Source: Metabacillus flavus
GTDB lineage: Bacteria > Bacillota > Bacilli > Bacillales > Bacillaceae
Length of the DNA stretch: 64,000 bases
Direction: 5' to 3'
NCBI RefSeq assembly: GCF_018283675.1
Contig: NZ_JAGVRK010000001.1
Span: 1,054,001 to 1,118,000 of the forward strand
Positions within the stretch are counted from its first letter, which is position 1. Each line of letters begins with the position of its first letter. The translations under genes were made by a program, and so were the position numbers. A model generated the notes under the pieces. That model was not told where the DNA came from. It was given only the letters and a program-made list of their open reading frames with translations, and did not search any database. This document shows positions 44,295-54,412 of the stretch, piece by piece.

Positions 44295-44522
44295 TTACGG
44301 TAACATGTCTTCGACAAACACCTCATTTACAGAAGTGACTGGCTTAAATTCGTTTCAATCAGAAATCTTGCCTTTAACAAACACCTCATTTTTAAGCGAT
44401 GTGCTCGCGGATAAAATCCATGACTTTCCCTCTGGTGAATAAGTTTAAGCTAATACGTCTTTGACAAACACCTCATTCGCAAAAGTAAATGAACTTCCTT
44501 CTTCCTTAACTAGAATGTGCAG
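44295..44522 (-). pseudogene. Decayed tract with three in-frame NEVFV repeats
   Basis: On the minus strand one reading frame gives three segments each ended by a stop: ...SSFTFANEVFVKDVLA*, ...SASTSLKNEVFVKGKISD* and ...KPVTSVNEVFVEDMLP*. The shared DNA is ACAAACACCTCATT on the plus strand, at 44314, 44377 and 44464; the distances 63 and 87 are both multiples of three. No start codon or RBS is evident. It may be the remains of a repeat protein, a repeat of a gene 3' end, or an RNA element. The identity is unknown. Confidence 0.45.
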
Positions 44523-44641
44523 TTATCATAATGGTTATGCTTGGATTATTTTAGCAATAATCTGGCCAGCAGCAAGACATGAGTCCTTCTGTTTTGATAT
44601 GATGGGAACACAAAGTCTTATATATAGAAAGGAATAACGAG

Positions 44642-45391
44642 ATGACACTTTTACATGTAGATGGCATAACGGGTGGATATACCCGGAATCCAGTTTTAAA
44701 GGATGTTTCGTTTACCTTGGAAAAAGGCCAAATCGTCGGACTGATTGGCTTAAACGGAGCTGGAAAGAGTACAGCGATCAAGCACATAATCGGATTGATG
44801 GAGCCCAGGAAAGGCAAAATTTCCATTAATGGGCAAACGTTTGATGTAAATCATGAAGCTTACAGGCAGCAATTTACATTTATCCCTGAAACGCCGATTC
44901 TTTATGAAGAAATGACGCTGCATGAGCACCTTGAACTCACGGCCATGGCATACGGTCTTTCTAAAACGGAATTTGAAGCAAGACTCACGCCGCTAATCAA
45001 AGAATTCAGGATGGAAAAAAGGCTGAAATGGTTTCCGGCTCACTTTTCAAAAGGAATGAAGCAGAAGGTAATGATCATGTGTGCCTTCCTGGTAGAGCCT
45101 GAGCTCTATATAATCGACGAGCCGTTTGTTGGTCTGGATCCGCTCGCAATCAATTCATTGCTTGAGCAGATGAACACGGCTAAAAAAAGGGGAGCGGGCA
45201 TCCTCATGTCCACACATATTCTGGCAACAGCAGAACGATACTGTGATGCCTTTATTATTTTACATAACGGAAAAGTCCGTGCAAAAGGGACGCTTAGTGA
45301 TTTGCAGAGAGAGTTTGGAATGACGGGAGCCAATCTTGATGATTTATACATTCAGCTGACAAAGGAAGAAGAATATGAAGAACGTTCTTGA
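44642..45391 (+). CDS. ecsA: EcsA, ABC transporter ATP-binding protein
   Basis: ATPase of 249 aa: Walker A GLNGAGKST, signature region FSKGMKQKVMIM, Walker B LYIIDEPFVGLDP and switch STHILATAERYC. With EcsB it forms an exporter needed in B. subtilis for competence, secretion and intramembrane proteolysis by RasP. RBS AGAAAGGA. The gene overlaps ecsB by 17 bases. Confidence 0.95.
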   Translation: MTLLHVDGITGGYTRNPVLKDVSFTLEKGQIVGLIGLNGAGKSTAIKHIIGLMEPRKGKISINGQTFDVNHEAYRQQFTFIPETPILYEEMTLHEHLELTAMAYGLSKTEFEARLTPLIKEFRMEKRLKWFPAHFSKGMKQKVMIMCAFLVEPELYIIDEPFVGLDPLAINSLLEQMNTAKKRGAGILMSTHILATAERYCDAFIILHNGKVRAKGTLSDLQREFGMTGANLDDLYIQLTKEEEYEERS

Positions 45392-46595
45392 CCTTTGGGG
45401 AGCCCGTCTTAAGGAGCATATTAAAGAAATCCGCTCTTATCTAAAATACATGCTGAACGATCATCTGCTAATTGTTATGATTTTCCTTCTGGCTGGCGGG
45501 GCTCTTGGCTATCAATCATGGCTGAAGCAGCTTCCTGACGATTTTCCGGCTGAGATCATCATATCAATTGTATTCGGGGCATTGCTGGTTCTCTCCAGCG
45601 TGAGGACGCTCTTCAAGGAAGCGGATCTTGTTTTCCTGCTCCCGCTTGAAAAGGAGATGGGAAAATATATAAAGAAGGCGAAGCAGTTCAGTTATTTTCA
45701 GTCACTTCTTCCGCTGATTGTTTTATATCTCCTGCTTGGTCCGCTTTATCTGTCTGTATCAAATGATGGGACGGTTTATATGTACACAGGGGTTCTGCTC
45801 CTCGTCCTGAATTATGTGAATATGGAATGTGATTGGTATGTTTCCTTTTCCCAAGAGAATTCCTCCGGCCTTTGGGATCGTGCCGTACGGTTTGCGTTGA
45901 ATACTGTGCTGCTGTTTTTCGCGCTCTCTCACATGCTTTTATATGCATTGATTATAGCCGTGCTGATTGGTCTGTTTGTGCTCTATTTCAAACGGATTTC
46001 AAAAGGGAAAGGTCTTAAATGGGATCGCCTCATCCGTTCTGAAAACCGGAAAAAGCAATCATTCTACAGGCTTGCCAATCTTTTCACAGATGTTCCAAAA
46101 CTGAAAAAAGAAGCCCATAGAAGAGCGTATCTGGATTGGATATTACAAAATATTCGCTATGGAAAAGAACATGTATATATGTACATGTTTGCCAGAGCTT
46201 TTATTAGAGGCACCGACTATCTGGGAATCTTTTTCAGGCTAACGGTTATAGCCGGTCTTATTTTGGGCTTTGTGGAAATGAGCGAAACCGGGGCTGTCCT
46301 TCTAACAGCTGGAACGATTTTTTTAACAGGTGTTCAGCTGATTGTGCTCGTCCGGCATTTTGATATGCTATCTCTGCCGGATCTATATCCGGTTGCAGAG
46401 GATAGCAAAAATAAAAGCTTCCTTGCTTTGCTGCGAAATATCCTGTTTGTACAGGGCTTTATTCTGGGAGTCATTCTTTTATTGAAAATGGAATGGATCC
46501 AGGGAGCGGCTGCGATTGGAGGAGCCATCGTTTTCGTCTTTATTTTCGTAAACGCTTATGCGAAGAAACGAATAGATAAGATGAACAGGGGGTAA
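45375..46595 (+). CDS. ecsB: EcsB, ABC transporter membrane protein
   Basis: Membrane protein of 406 aa with about eight to ten hydrophobic segments, including LLIVMIFLLAGGALGY and the paired C-terminal helices FVQGFILGVILLL and AAIGGAIVFVFIFVN. An early motif FKEADLVFLLPLEKEMG is typical of EcsB. RBS AAGGAAG lies within ecsA. Confidence 0.93.
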   Translation: MKNVLDLWGARLKEHIKEIRSYLKYMLNDHLLIVMIFLLAGGALGYQSWLKQLPDDFPAEIIISIVFGALLVLSSVRTLFKEADLVFLLPLEKEMGKYIKKAKQFSYFQSLLPLIVLYLLLGPLYLSVSNDGTVYMYTGVLLLVLNYVNMECDWYVSFSQENSSGLWDRAVRFALNTVLLFFALSHMLLYALIIAVLIGLFVLYFKRISKGKGLKWDRLIRSENRKKQSFYRLANLFTDVPKLKKEAHRRAYLDWILQNIRYGKEHVYMYMFARAFIRGTDYLGIFFRLTVIAGLILGFVEMSETGAVLLTAGTIFLTGVQLIVLVRHFDMLSLPDLYPVAEDSKNKSFLALLRNILFVQGFILGVILLLKMEWIQGAAAIGGAIVFVFIFVNAYAKKRIDKMNRG

Positions 46596-46598
46596 TTC

Positions 46599-47315
46599 AT
46601 GAGCTATGAAAAAGAAGTGCTGGAGGAAGTTTTACTCTGGAAAAAGAGATTTTCGAAGCGTCCGGCAAAATGGCAAAGAAAATCAAAGGACATTCAAGCA
46701 TTCATGACTGACCGAATACCCGGAAAAGTCCATGATGCTCTAACGGAAAGTATCCGGCTCATGACGGAGATGACGATTAAAGGATCCCAGTGGACCAATA
46801 TGGCAGTGACGGACCTGGAAACTCTTAAGGAAAAAGATGTAGCCGTCCGATCGCTTCTATCCACTTATAAAAAAGCAGCGGCACTTGAAGGAGCAGCAAC
46901 AGGTGCAGGAGGATTCGCAGCGGGTATGGCCGATTTTCCTCTGCTGCTGGGCATAAAAATGAAATTTTTATTCGAAACAGCGGGCATCTATGGTTTTTCC
47001 CCAAAAAGCTTACAGGAGAGAGTTTATATCTTAATGATTTTTCAGCTCGCCTTTTCAAGTGAACCTGTAAAGGGGAAAACGCTCAGCATTTTGGAACAAT
47101 GGGAAACGCAGCCTCTGCCTATCGGGGATATGAACTGGCGGGAATTTCAGCAAGAATACCGGGATCATATTGATTTGGTTAAAATGCTTCAGCTCGTTCC
47201 GGGAATCGGAGCGGCTGTTGGAGGTACAGTAAATTACAGACTGCTAGACAAGCTCGGAGAAACCGCGATGAAGGTTTACCAGATGAGAATCCTGACCAAT
47301 GGAGATTTTGATTAA
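46599..47315 (+). CDS. ecsC: EcsC family protein
   Basis: Protein of 238 aa containing the EcsC domain, with ALEGAATGAGGFAAGMADFP as the Gly/Ala-rich landmark and LVPGIGAAVGGTVNYRLLDK near the C-terminus. It starts three bases after ecsB. Function unknown; in B. subtilis ecsC is dispensable for the ecsAB phenotypes. Confidence 0.92.
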   Translation: MSYEKEVLEEVLLWKKRFSKRPAKWQRKSKDIQAFMTDRIPGKVHDALTESIRLMTEMTIKGSQWTNMAVTDLETLKEKDVAVRSLLSTYKKAAALEGAATGAGGFAAGMADFPLLLGIKMKFLFETAGIYGFSPKSLQERVYILMIFQLAFSSEPVKGKTLSILEQWETQPLPIGDMNWREFQQEYRDHIDLVKMLQLVPGIGAAVGGTVNYRLLDKLGETAMKVYQMRILTNGDFD

Positions 47316-47327
47316 TCGAATAAAATT

Positions 47328-47358
47328 AAAGCGCCTGCCACATTCCGGCAGGCGCTTT
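47328..47358. terminator. Bidirectional terminator between ecsC and yhaA
   Basis: AAAGCGCCTGCC and GGCAGGCGCTTT form a perfect 12-bp stem with a 7-base loop. Confidence 0.9.
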
Positions 47359-47361
47359 CGT

Positions 47362-48576
47362 TTAATTTACTGCTGCGTTTTCAGTAGTAGTCTGATCGGC
47401 TCCGGCATGCTCATAATTCACAAACAGAGAGGCAAAGGTCTTCGCTGCAATCAGCATGGCCTTTTCATCAAAATCAAATTTGGGGTGATGGTGAGGCTGG
47501 GCTGCTTCTGGATCCGCGGGCATTGCTCCTGTGAAGAAGAAGCTGCCTTTCCGCTCCTGAAGATAGTAAGCAAAATCCTCTCCTCCCATTTGAAGCGGAC
47601 TTTCCTCGACAGTGGCTACACCCGGAATGCTGCCTGCGATTTCTTTTAAAAAAAGAGTTTCTTTTTCATGATTCACGACAGCCGGATATCCCCGGTCATA
47701 GAGGCAGGTATACTCCGCATCATAAAGCAGGCACGCCGCCTTTACTGCACGTTCAACCTCCAGCTCTGCCTGGTCTCTTACTTCTCCCTTAAAGGTTCTG
47801 GCTGTACCAATTAATTTTGCTGTGTCCGCTATTACGTTAAAGGCATTTTCCGCTTTAAAAGTACCCACTGAAACAACTGCCGCTTCCACAGGATCCACTT
47901 TTCTGCTGACAATCTGCTGCAGGTTCGAGATTACCTGAGAACCAATCACAATCGCATCTTTTGTTAGGTGGGGCTGTGCGCCGTGACCGCCTTTTCCTTT
48001 TATGACAATTTCAAAACGGTCAGCAGCGGCCATAATGGGTCCAGTACGATATTGAATGGTTCCAAGAGGGGCTATGGACCAAAGGTGAGTGCCAAACACA
48101 GCATCTGCACCTTCCAGGCATCCCGCTTCCACCATGCTTTTTGCTCCGCCTGGCGCATATTCCTCTGCATGCTGATGGATGAGAAGGATATTCCCGCTAA
48201 GCTGTTCCTGATGCTTCAGCATGACCTTTGCAAAAACAAGCAGCAGTGCGGTATGTCCGTCATGGCCGCAAGCATGCATGACACCTGGAACTGTGGATTT
48301 ATAAGGAACCGATTTTTCATCCTGAATAGGAAGAGCATCAAAGTCTGCACGGAAAGCTACCGTTTTACCTGGTTTGCTTCCCTTAATTACCGCAGTGAGG
48401 CCGTTGCCCCCGACTTTGTCTTTTACTTCAACCCCCAGGTTCTCGTAATACTCCTTAATAAAAGCGGCCGTTTTCCATTCCTGAAAGGAAAGCTCAGGAT
48501 GCTGGTGCAAATGCCTGCGGATCTCGACCATTTCTTCATAAGAACGGTCTAGTTCCTCGTAGATCTCTGTAAGCAT
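47362..48576 (-). CDS. yhaA: M20-family amidohydrolase YhaA
   Basis: Metal-dependent amidohydrolase (peptidase M20D, N-acyl amino acid hydrolase type) of 404 aa from the ATG at 48576 behind GGGGGAG. Metal-site motifs are HACGHDGHTA, QHAEEYAPGGA and the late GGEDFAYYL; GKTVAFRADFDALPI is typical. Substrates of relatives are N-acetyl or N-acyl amino acids and indole-acetyl conjugates. It lies next to a permease transcribed the same way. Confidence 0.92.
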   Translation of the reverse strand: MLTEIYEELDRSYEEMVEIRRHLHQHPELSFQEWKTAAFIKEYYENLGVEVKDKVGGNGLTAVIKGSKPGKTVAFRADFDALPIQDEKSVPYKSTVPGVMHACGHDGHTALLLVFAKVMLKHQEQLSGNILLIHQHAEEYAPGGAKSMVEAGCLEGADAVFGTHLWSIAPLGTIQYRTGPIMAAADRFEIVIKGKGGHGAQPHLTKDAIVIGSQVISNLQQIVSRKVDPVEAAVVSVGTFKAENAFNVIADTAKLIGTARTFKGEVRDQAELEVERAVKAACLLYDAEYTCLYDRGYPAVVNHEKETLFLKEIAGSIPGVATVEESPLQMGGEDFAYYLQERKGSFFFTGAMPADPEAAQPHHHPKFDFDEKAMLIAAKTFASLFVNYEHAGADQTTTENAAVN

Positions 48577-48668
48577 AAAACTCCCCCTATGTAAGATTTT
48601 ACTATTCATGTTATAGGTAAATTCGGAAAATTACAACAATAAAGAAGGGGCTATATATGCCCCCTGGT

Positions 48669-50048
48669 TTACAGCATGAATATAGCCGTTATTGTAGCTG
48701 CAGCAAGCCCAAGCAAAACTGGAATCAGATTTCGGCGCGCAAGCTCGAAAGGATCGACTCCGCATATGGCAGCAGCAGGGATAAGGGCCCATGGCACGAG
48801 TGTGCCGCCTCCAACCCAAATGGCTGAAATCTGTCCAAGGGCTGTCAATACAGCTGTATGGCTGTCTGATTCCCCGAAAATCTGAGCCACTGAGCCAACA
48901 AGAGAAATGCCGGAAAAACCGGAGCCATCCAAGCCGGTTATAGCCCCGATACCCGCAACAGCAAGCGCACCTGTCTGAGCGGCGATTGGCACGGCAGAGG
49001 CAAGGGCTGCTCCGAGATCATTCACAATCCCATGGGAAGCATGAGGGAGGTAATCACCAATGATTTTTCCAAATCCCGCATCCCCAAGATAAAAAAAGGC
49101 AGCAATCGGTATGACAGGAGCGAATACTCTAAACCCGAATTGAAAACCTTCGATTAAATAGGCTGTTGTTTTTTCAAATCCTTTTCCTTTATGGGTAATT
49201 AAAGAAAAAATCAACAGAAGTAGAATCGCCGTACCGCCAATAAGGGCAGTAGCATCCCCTCCTTGAAGCTTGAAATGAAACATAATGGCTACATCGCACG
49301 TAAAAACAAGCAGAACGGTAAGGGCAAGCCATTTTCTCATGATGCCGGTAAGGATTCCTTCCTCAGCTGCAGCGGTTTTTTCCTCTAGGACCGGAAATGG
49401 ACGTTCTAGCTTCATATCTTTTCTCAAGAAAAGAAAAGCAGAGATGGTTGTTACGGCACCCATTACGATGACGAGGGGAATACTTGCCTGGATAACCGTT
49501 TCTACTGGAAGACCGGCTGCATCTGCAGTAAGTTTAGGTGCACCCTGAATAATGAAATCGCTGGAAAGCGCGATACCATGGCCGAAAAGATTCATCGCCA
49601 TCGCAGCACCAAGCGCAGGCAATCCTGCTCTGATGGCTGCAGGCATGAGGACTGCACCAACTAAAGCAACAGCAGGGGATGGCCAGAAAAACCAGGAAAT
49701 CACCATCATGAATAATCCAATGATCCAAAAAGCAAGACCAGGACCCTTTATTAATTTTGCAAATGGAGCAACCATTGCTTGATTAATTCCTGCAGCAGAG
49801 AGAATTTTACTCATCGAAACAATGATGGATATGATGAGGATGGTCGGAAGCAATTCCGAAATAGCATATATAAAACTGTTAAACAGACTGCTGATGGCCA
49901 GTGTAAAGGAAGTGGTAGCTACGAGGGCAAGGATGAAGATACCGGCAATGCAAACAATAGATGTGTCTCTTCTGGCAATCATGAAAAAAATGATGGAACC
50001 TATGACAAGCACGTACAAACCGTGCAGAAGCGTGAGCTCTACCCCAAT
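48669..50048 (-). CDS. GntP/DcuC-like permease with probable ATT start
   Basis: Polytopic membrane protein, about 459 aa and 11-12 helices, of the ion-transporter superfamily (Gly/Pro-rich segments WFFWPSPAVALVGAVLMPAA, FGHGIALSSDF, SAVPIAAQTGALAVAG, GGGTLVPWALIP). The first ordinary start codon is a TTG at 50018 with no RBS. The frame stays open upstream, and an ATT at 50048 lies exactly eight bases after AGGAG (50061-50057), giving (M)GVELTLLHGLYVLVIG. I therefore favour ATT. It probably imports the acylated substrate used by YhaA; the substrate is unknown. Confidence 0.75.
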   Translation of the reverse strand: MGVELTLLHGLYVLVIGSIIFFMIARRDTSIVCIAGIFILALVATTSFTLAISSLFNSFIYAISELLPTILIISIIVSMSKILSAAGINQAMVAPFAKLIKGPGLAFWIIGLFMMVISWFFWPSPAVALVGAVLMPAAIRAGLPALGAAMAMNLFGHGIALSSDFIIQGAPKLTADAAGLPVETVIQASIPLVIVMGAVTTISAFLFLRKDMKLERPFPVLEEKTAAAEEGILTGIMRKWLALTVLLVFTCDVAIMFHFKLQGGDATALIGGTAILLLLIFSLITHKGKGFEKTTAYLIEGFQFGFRVFAPVIPIAAFFYLGDAGFGKIIGDYLPHASHGIVNDLGAALASAVPIAAQTGALAVAGIGAITGLDGSGFSGISLVGSVAQIFGESDSHTAVLTALGQISAIWVGGGTLVPWALIPAAAICGVDPFELARRNLIPVLLGLAAATITAIFML

Positions 50049-50229
50049 ACAATCAACTCCTGGAATACGTATTAATATAGTTTACGCCCGCAGTGAAATT
50101 GGGTGAATTTCTATCCTGGGTTATGAAAATATGGCCAAAATTTGTCATTTCCCAGGGAATATCATGGTGAACCAGAAGTCATATACTGTCAAAATAACGC
50201 CGTCGTGGTATATTGTTTCTTATTAAACA

Positions 50230-50251
50230 GAAAAAAAGATCCGCATGAGCG
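50230..50251 (-). terminator. Terminator after hmoB
   Basis: On the minus strand GGTCCGC and GCGGATC (one G-T pair) flank TCAT, with TTTTTTT following. Confidence 0.85.
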
Positions 50252-50263
50252 GACCCTTCACCG

Positions 50264-50794
<531 letters not shown>

Positions 50795-50985
50795 TTAATG
50801 GGGTTTGAAAACAAATATGCCATGCAGGAAAATGCTGTCCAGTTCCATCCGCGGGGTTTTATTTGAAAGCGGCAATCTTGCAGGACTGTATAAATCGGTT
50901 CAGCTTTTCCGCGTACATATTAATACCTTTAATTAACAATCCTAAAACATAACAGATTGGCCACATAATGAATCGGGGTGAAATG

Positions 50986-53127
50986 ATGAAAAGTCTAATT
51001 GTAAGGGCAGGTAGTGCAGCAGCCATTTTAATTGTTATTTCCATCGCCGGATACTTATTTATCCTGCTCGCCGGCAGTGCAATGATTGACGAGAAGAAAC
51101 TGGTTCTTCCATCAGCTACGAGGCTTGTAGATAAGAATGGAAAGGAAATCACCCGGCTGTATGAGCAGAATCGGGAAATTGTCTCCATTAAAAAGGTTCC
51201 GGAGCATGTTCAGCAGGCTTTTATTGCCGTAGAGGACCGCAGATTTTATGAGCATAGCGGAATTGATTTGAAATCAATCGGACGAGCTGTTTACAAGGAT
51301 CTTACCGCTGGAAGCAAGGTAGAGGGCGGAAGTACGATAACACAGCAGCTCGCTAAAAATAGTTTTTTATCAAGCGAAAAGTCCTGGCTTCGTAAAACGA
51401 AAGAAGCGATGATCGCCATTAATCTCGAAAACAAATACAGCAAGGAAAAGCTGCTGGAAATGTATTTAAATCAGCTGTATTTCGGTCACGGAGCCTATGG
51501 TGTCGAAGCCGCTTCCCAGTATTTTTTCCAGAAGAACGTGTCCGAGCTGACCGTTGCCGAAGGAGCCATGCTCGCCTCCCTTCCGAAGGCACCGTCCTCT
51601 TATTCTCCCATTTTGCACCCCGTAAAATCGAAGGAACGAAGAGATACGGTTCTTTCATTAATGCAGGAACAAGGTTATTTGTCAGCTGAGGATACAGTCA
51701 GACTTCAAGGAAAGACCCTTGCACTCAACCTCAGCAAAAAAATGGATCATCCCTGGCTTTACAGTTATGTCGACCTCGTCATGGATGAAGCAGAAAATTT
51801 GTACTCTCTCTCCAATCAGGAGCTTTTAAGAGGAGGGTATACCATCCAGGTTCCCTTGCAGCAGGATATCCAAAAAAGAGCGTATGACATGTTTCAATCA
51901 AACAGCTATTTCCCGGGAACCGATCAGCATGCACAAGGATCATTCGTCTTGCTGGATAACCGTTCAGGAGGTGTCATGGCGGCAATTGGCGGAAGGGATT
52001 ATACGCCTAAAGGCTATAACAGGGTAACGTCGAAAAGGCAGCCAGGCTCTACCTTCAAGCCGCTCGCGGTCTACGGTCCGGCAATGGAGGAAAAGCTTTA
52101 TGAACCCTATTCGCTGCTCTCTGATTCCTATCAAACCTATGCTGGAAGCTATGCTCCGGAAAACAATGACGACCGCTATTCAGGTCAGGTTACGATGTAT
52201 GATGCATTAATCAAGTCCAAAAATGCTCCTGCCGTATGGGCTATGAATGAGCTTGGTGTGGAAAAGAGCAAATCCTACCTTGAAAAACAGGGGCTTCCTG
52301 TTCCGGATAAAGGGCTGGCCATTGCTCTCGGAGGGCTGAAGGAAGGAGTCAATCCTTTGCAGCTCGCTAACGCATACCGGATTTTTCCGGAGGCAGGGGT
52401 TTATTCTGAGCCTTATTTTATTGAAAAAATAGAAGACCGTGACAACAAAGTGATTGCTGAGAAGCCGCAGAAAGAAGTAAGAGTATACTCTGCTCAGACT
52501 GCCTGGAACATGACAAGAATGCTGCAGCATGTTATCTCGGAAGGGACAGCTAAAAGCGGCAGTTACCCTGGAGAATTGGCAGGTAAAACAGGGACAACCT
52601 CTTATCCTGAAAAAGAAGGGGCGGTCATGGATGCCTGGTTTGCAGGGTATACGCCGGACGTAACCGGTGCTTTATGGATGGGCTACGATCAAACCTCCAA
52701 GGATCAGCATCTTACTGGTGGAAGTGCCTATCCGGCCAGGCTGTTTAAAAAAATCCTGAGCGAATCGGAAACCGTACGAAAAACGGCGTTTGCCGTTCCT
52801 AAGGGAGCAGATGATCTCGAAAGTCCGATCCGATTAAAGCCGCTGGAACAGGTAGACGCGGATTATGCATTTGATCCGCTGGGACTCATAACGGTTTCGT
52901 TAAAATGGAAAAAGCAGGAGGACCCGCGTGTAGAATACAGAATCTATGAAAAATCCGGAGAAAACGAGAAGCTGATTGGAAAAGTCAAAAATGACAGCAC
53001 CTATGAAATCCCATTCAGCAATGTCTTCTCATCAGCATCCTATAAAGTCGTCCCGTTTAATGAGCAGACCAAACAAGAGGGGAAAGGAACCCCATACGCA
53101 GAACCTAAAATCTTTTCAGGCCGATAA
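50986..53127 (+). CDS. pbpF: Penicillin-binding protein 2C, class A
   Basis: Bifunctional peptidoglycan synthase of 713 aa. An N-terminal membrane anchor (AAAILIVISIAGYLFILLAG), then glycosyltransferase motifs EDRRFYEHSGID, GGSTITQQLAKN and ERR, then transpeptidase motifs STFK (PGSTFKPL), SKN (LIKSKNAPA) and KTGTT. A short fibronectin-like C-terminus follows (VSLKWKKQEDPRVEYRIYEK). The ATG at 50986 follows GGGGTGA; ATGs at 50968 and 50983 are less well placed. PbpF acts in spore-wall and vegetative wall synthesis in B. subtilis. Confidence 0.93.
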   Translation: MKSLIVRAGSAAAILIVISIAGYLFILLAGSAMIDEKKLVLPSATRLVDKNGKEITRLYEQNREIVSIKKVPEHVQQAFIAVEDRRFYEHSGIDLKSIGRAVYKDLTAGSKVEGGSTITQQLAKNSFLSSEKSWLRKTKEAMIAINLENKYSKEKLLEMYLNQLYFGHGAYGVEAASQYFFQKNVSELTVAEGAMLASLPKAPSSYSPILHPVKSKERRDTVLSLMQEQGYLSAEDTVRLQGKTLALNLSKKMDHPWLYSYVDLVMDEAENLYSLSNQELLRGGYTIQVPLQQDIQKRAYDMFQSNSYFPGTDQHAQGSFVLLDNRSGGVMAAIGGRDYTPKGYNRVTSKRQPGSTFKPLAVYGPAMEEKLYEPYSLLSDSYQTYAGSYAPENNDDRYSGQVTMYDALIKSKNAPAVWAMNELGVEKSKSYLEKQGLPVPDKGLAIALGGLKEGVNPLQLANAYRIFPEAGVYSEPYFIEKIEDRDNKVIAEKPQKEVRVYSAQTAWNMTRMLQHVISEGTAKSGSYPGELAGKTGTTSYPEKEGAVMDAWFAGYTPDVTGALWMGYDQTSKDQHLTGGSAYPARLFKKILSESETVRKTAFAVPKGADDLESPIRLKPLEQVDADYAFDPLGLITVSLKWKKQEDPRVEYRIYEKSGENEKLIGKVKNDSTYEIPFSNVFSSASYKVVPFNEQTKQEGKGTPYAEPKIFSGR

Positions 53128-53128
53128 A

Positions 53129-53154
53129 ACAGGAGCTTCCGGGCTCCTGTTTTT
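53129..53154 (+). terminator. Terminator after pbpF
   Basis: ACAGGAGC and GCTCCTGT pair around TTCCGG, followed by TTTT. Confidence 0.9.
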
Positions 53155-53165
53155 ACGGCGATTTT

Positions 53166-53194
53166 TTGACAATTACAGTCATCTGCTATACTAA
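53166..53194 (+). promoter_or_regulatory. Promoter of the haem operon
   Basis: A perfect TTGACA (53166-53171) is followed by TACTAA at 17 bases, or TATACT at 15 bases. It sits 61 bases before hemE. Confidence 0.65.
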
Positions 53195-53255
53195 TGGAAC
53201 GATAAAGTTTATATTGATAACAAATACATACGAGATCAAGTAAGGTGGGAGAATC

Positions 53256-54299
53256 ATGGAGTCTAAACAATTCAATGATGCTTTTTTAAAGGCATGCAGA
53301 GGGGAAAAAACAGATCACGTGCCGCTATGGTTTATGAGGCAGGCAGGACGCTCCCAGCCGGAGTACCGCAAGATAAAGGAAAAGTACGGCTTGTTTGAAA
53401 TCACTCATCAGCCTGAGCTGTCAGCTTATGTGACGAGGCTGCCAGTTGAGCAATATAATACAGATGCAGCCATCCTGTATAAAGATATTATGACGCCGCT
53501 TCCTGCAATCGGTGTAGATGTAGAAATCAAGACAGGCATCGGTCCGGTAATCAGCAATCCAATCCGAAGCCTTCATGATGTTGAAAAGCTTGGAGAGATT
53601 CATCCGGAGCAGGACATCCCCTATATTCTTGAAACCATCCGGATCCTCACTCAGGAACAGCTGAGTGTGCCGCTTATCGGCTTTGCAGGAGCGCCATTTA
53701 CCCTTGCCAGCTACATGATTGAGGGCGGTCCATCGAAAAATTACAATAAAACGAAAGCGTTCATGTACGCAGAACCGAAAGCATGGTTCGCTCTGATGGA
53801 CAAGCTTGCTGATACGATGGTTACCTATGTGGAGTCACAGGTGAAAGCAGGAGCAAAAGCGATCCAGATCTTTGATTCCTGGGTTGGCGCCTTGAATGTT
53901 CAGGATTACCGCACCTTTATTAAACCAGTGATGAATCGGATCTTTACAAGCCTGGCACCTCTAAATGTTCCGCTTATCATGTTCGGCGTCGGCGCGAGTC
54001 ATTTAGCGAAGGAATGGCATGATCTGCCGCTCGATGTAGTGGGTCTTGACTGGAGATTGCCGATCAGTGACGCGCGTGCGATGGGTCTGACGAAGACACT
54101 TCAGGGCAATCTCGATCCTGCCATATTGCTTGCTCCGTGGCATGTCATTGAGGAACGTTTGAAGGAAATCCTGGATGAGGGAATGAAATCCGACAGCTAT
54201 GTGTTTAACCTAGGGCACGGCGTATTCCCGGAAGTTCAGCCGGCAACGTTAAAAAAAGTAGCCTCCTTTGTTCATGAATATTCCGCTTCAAATAAATGA
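53256..54299 (+). CDS. hemE: Uroporphyrinogen decarboxylase
   Basis: Converts uroporphyrinogen III to coproporphyrinogen III; 347 aa. Signature 1 is [16 protein letters not shown], signature 2 [17 protein letters not shown], and the C-terminal [10 protein letters not shown] is intact. RBS GGTGGGAG. First gene of the conserved hemE-hemH-hemY set of coproporphyrin-dependent haem synthesis in Gram-positive bacteria. Confidence 0.97.
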   Translation: MESKQFNDAFLKACRGEKTDHVPLWFMRQAGRSQPEYRKIKEKYGLFEITHQPELSAYVTRLPVEQYNTDAAILYKDIMTPLPAIGVDVEIKTGIGPVISNPIRSLHDVEKLGEIHPEQDIPYILETIRILTQEQLSVPLIGFAGAPFTLASYMIEGGPSKNYNKTKAFMYAEPKAWFALMDKLADTMVTYVESQVKAGAKAIQIFDSWVGALNVQDYRTFIKPVMNRIFTSLAPLNVPLIMFGVGASHLAKEWHDLPLDVVGLDWRLPISDARAMGLTKTLQGNLDPAILLAPWHVIEERLKEILDEGMKSDSYVFNLGHGVFPEVQPATLKKVASFVHEYSASNK

Positions 54300-54304
54300 T
54301 TGAA

Positions 54305-54337
54305 AAACATTCCAAGAGCATCCCGCTTGGAATGTTT
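54305..54337 (+). promoter_or_regulatory. Intercistronic stem-loop between hemE and hemH
   Basis: AAACATTCCAAG and CTTGGAATGTTT are perfect 12-bp arms around GAGCATCCCG-type loop bases (9 bases). Only TTT follows, so it may be a partial terminator or message stabiliser rather than an operon end. Confidence 0.6.
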
Positions 54338-54412
54338 CCGTCTGAAATGGCAAAATGGATTACATAGGGAAAAGGATTGTGTTTCTTTTCACAAAACAGA
54401 AGAGGTGCATGA

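Larger units (their letters stand above)
43973..44641. other. Gene-poor spacer between hit and ecsA
   Basis: About 670 bases without a credible gene. From left: the hit promoter zone, an AACTTC/GAAGTT inverted repeat (44035-44050), short plus-strand remnants, a terminator-like hairpin (44238-44270) and the NEVFV repeat tract (44295-44522), then the ecsA leader. Confidence 0.7.
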
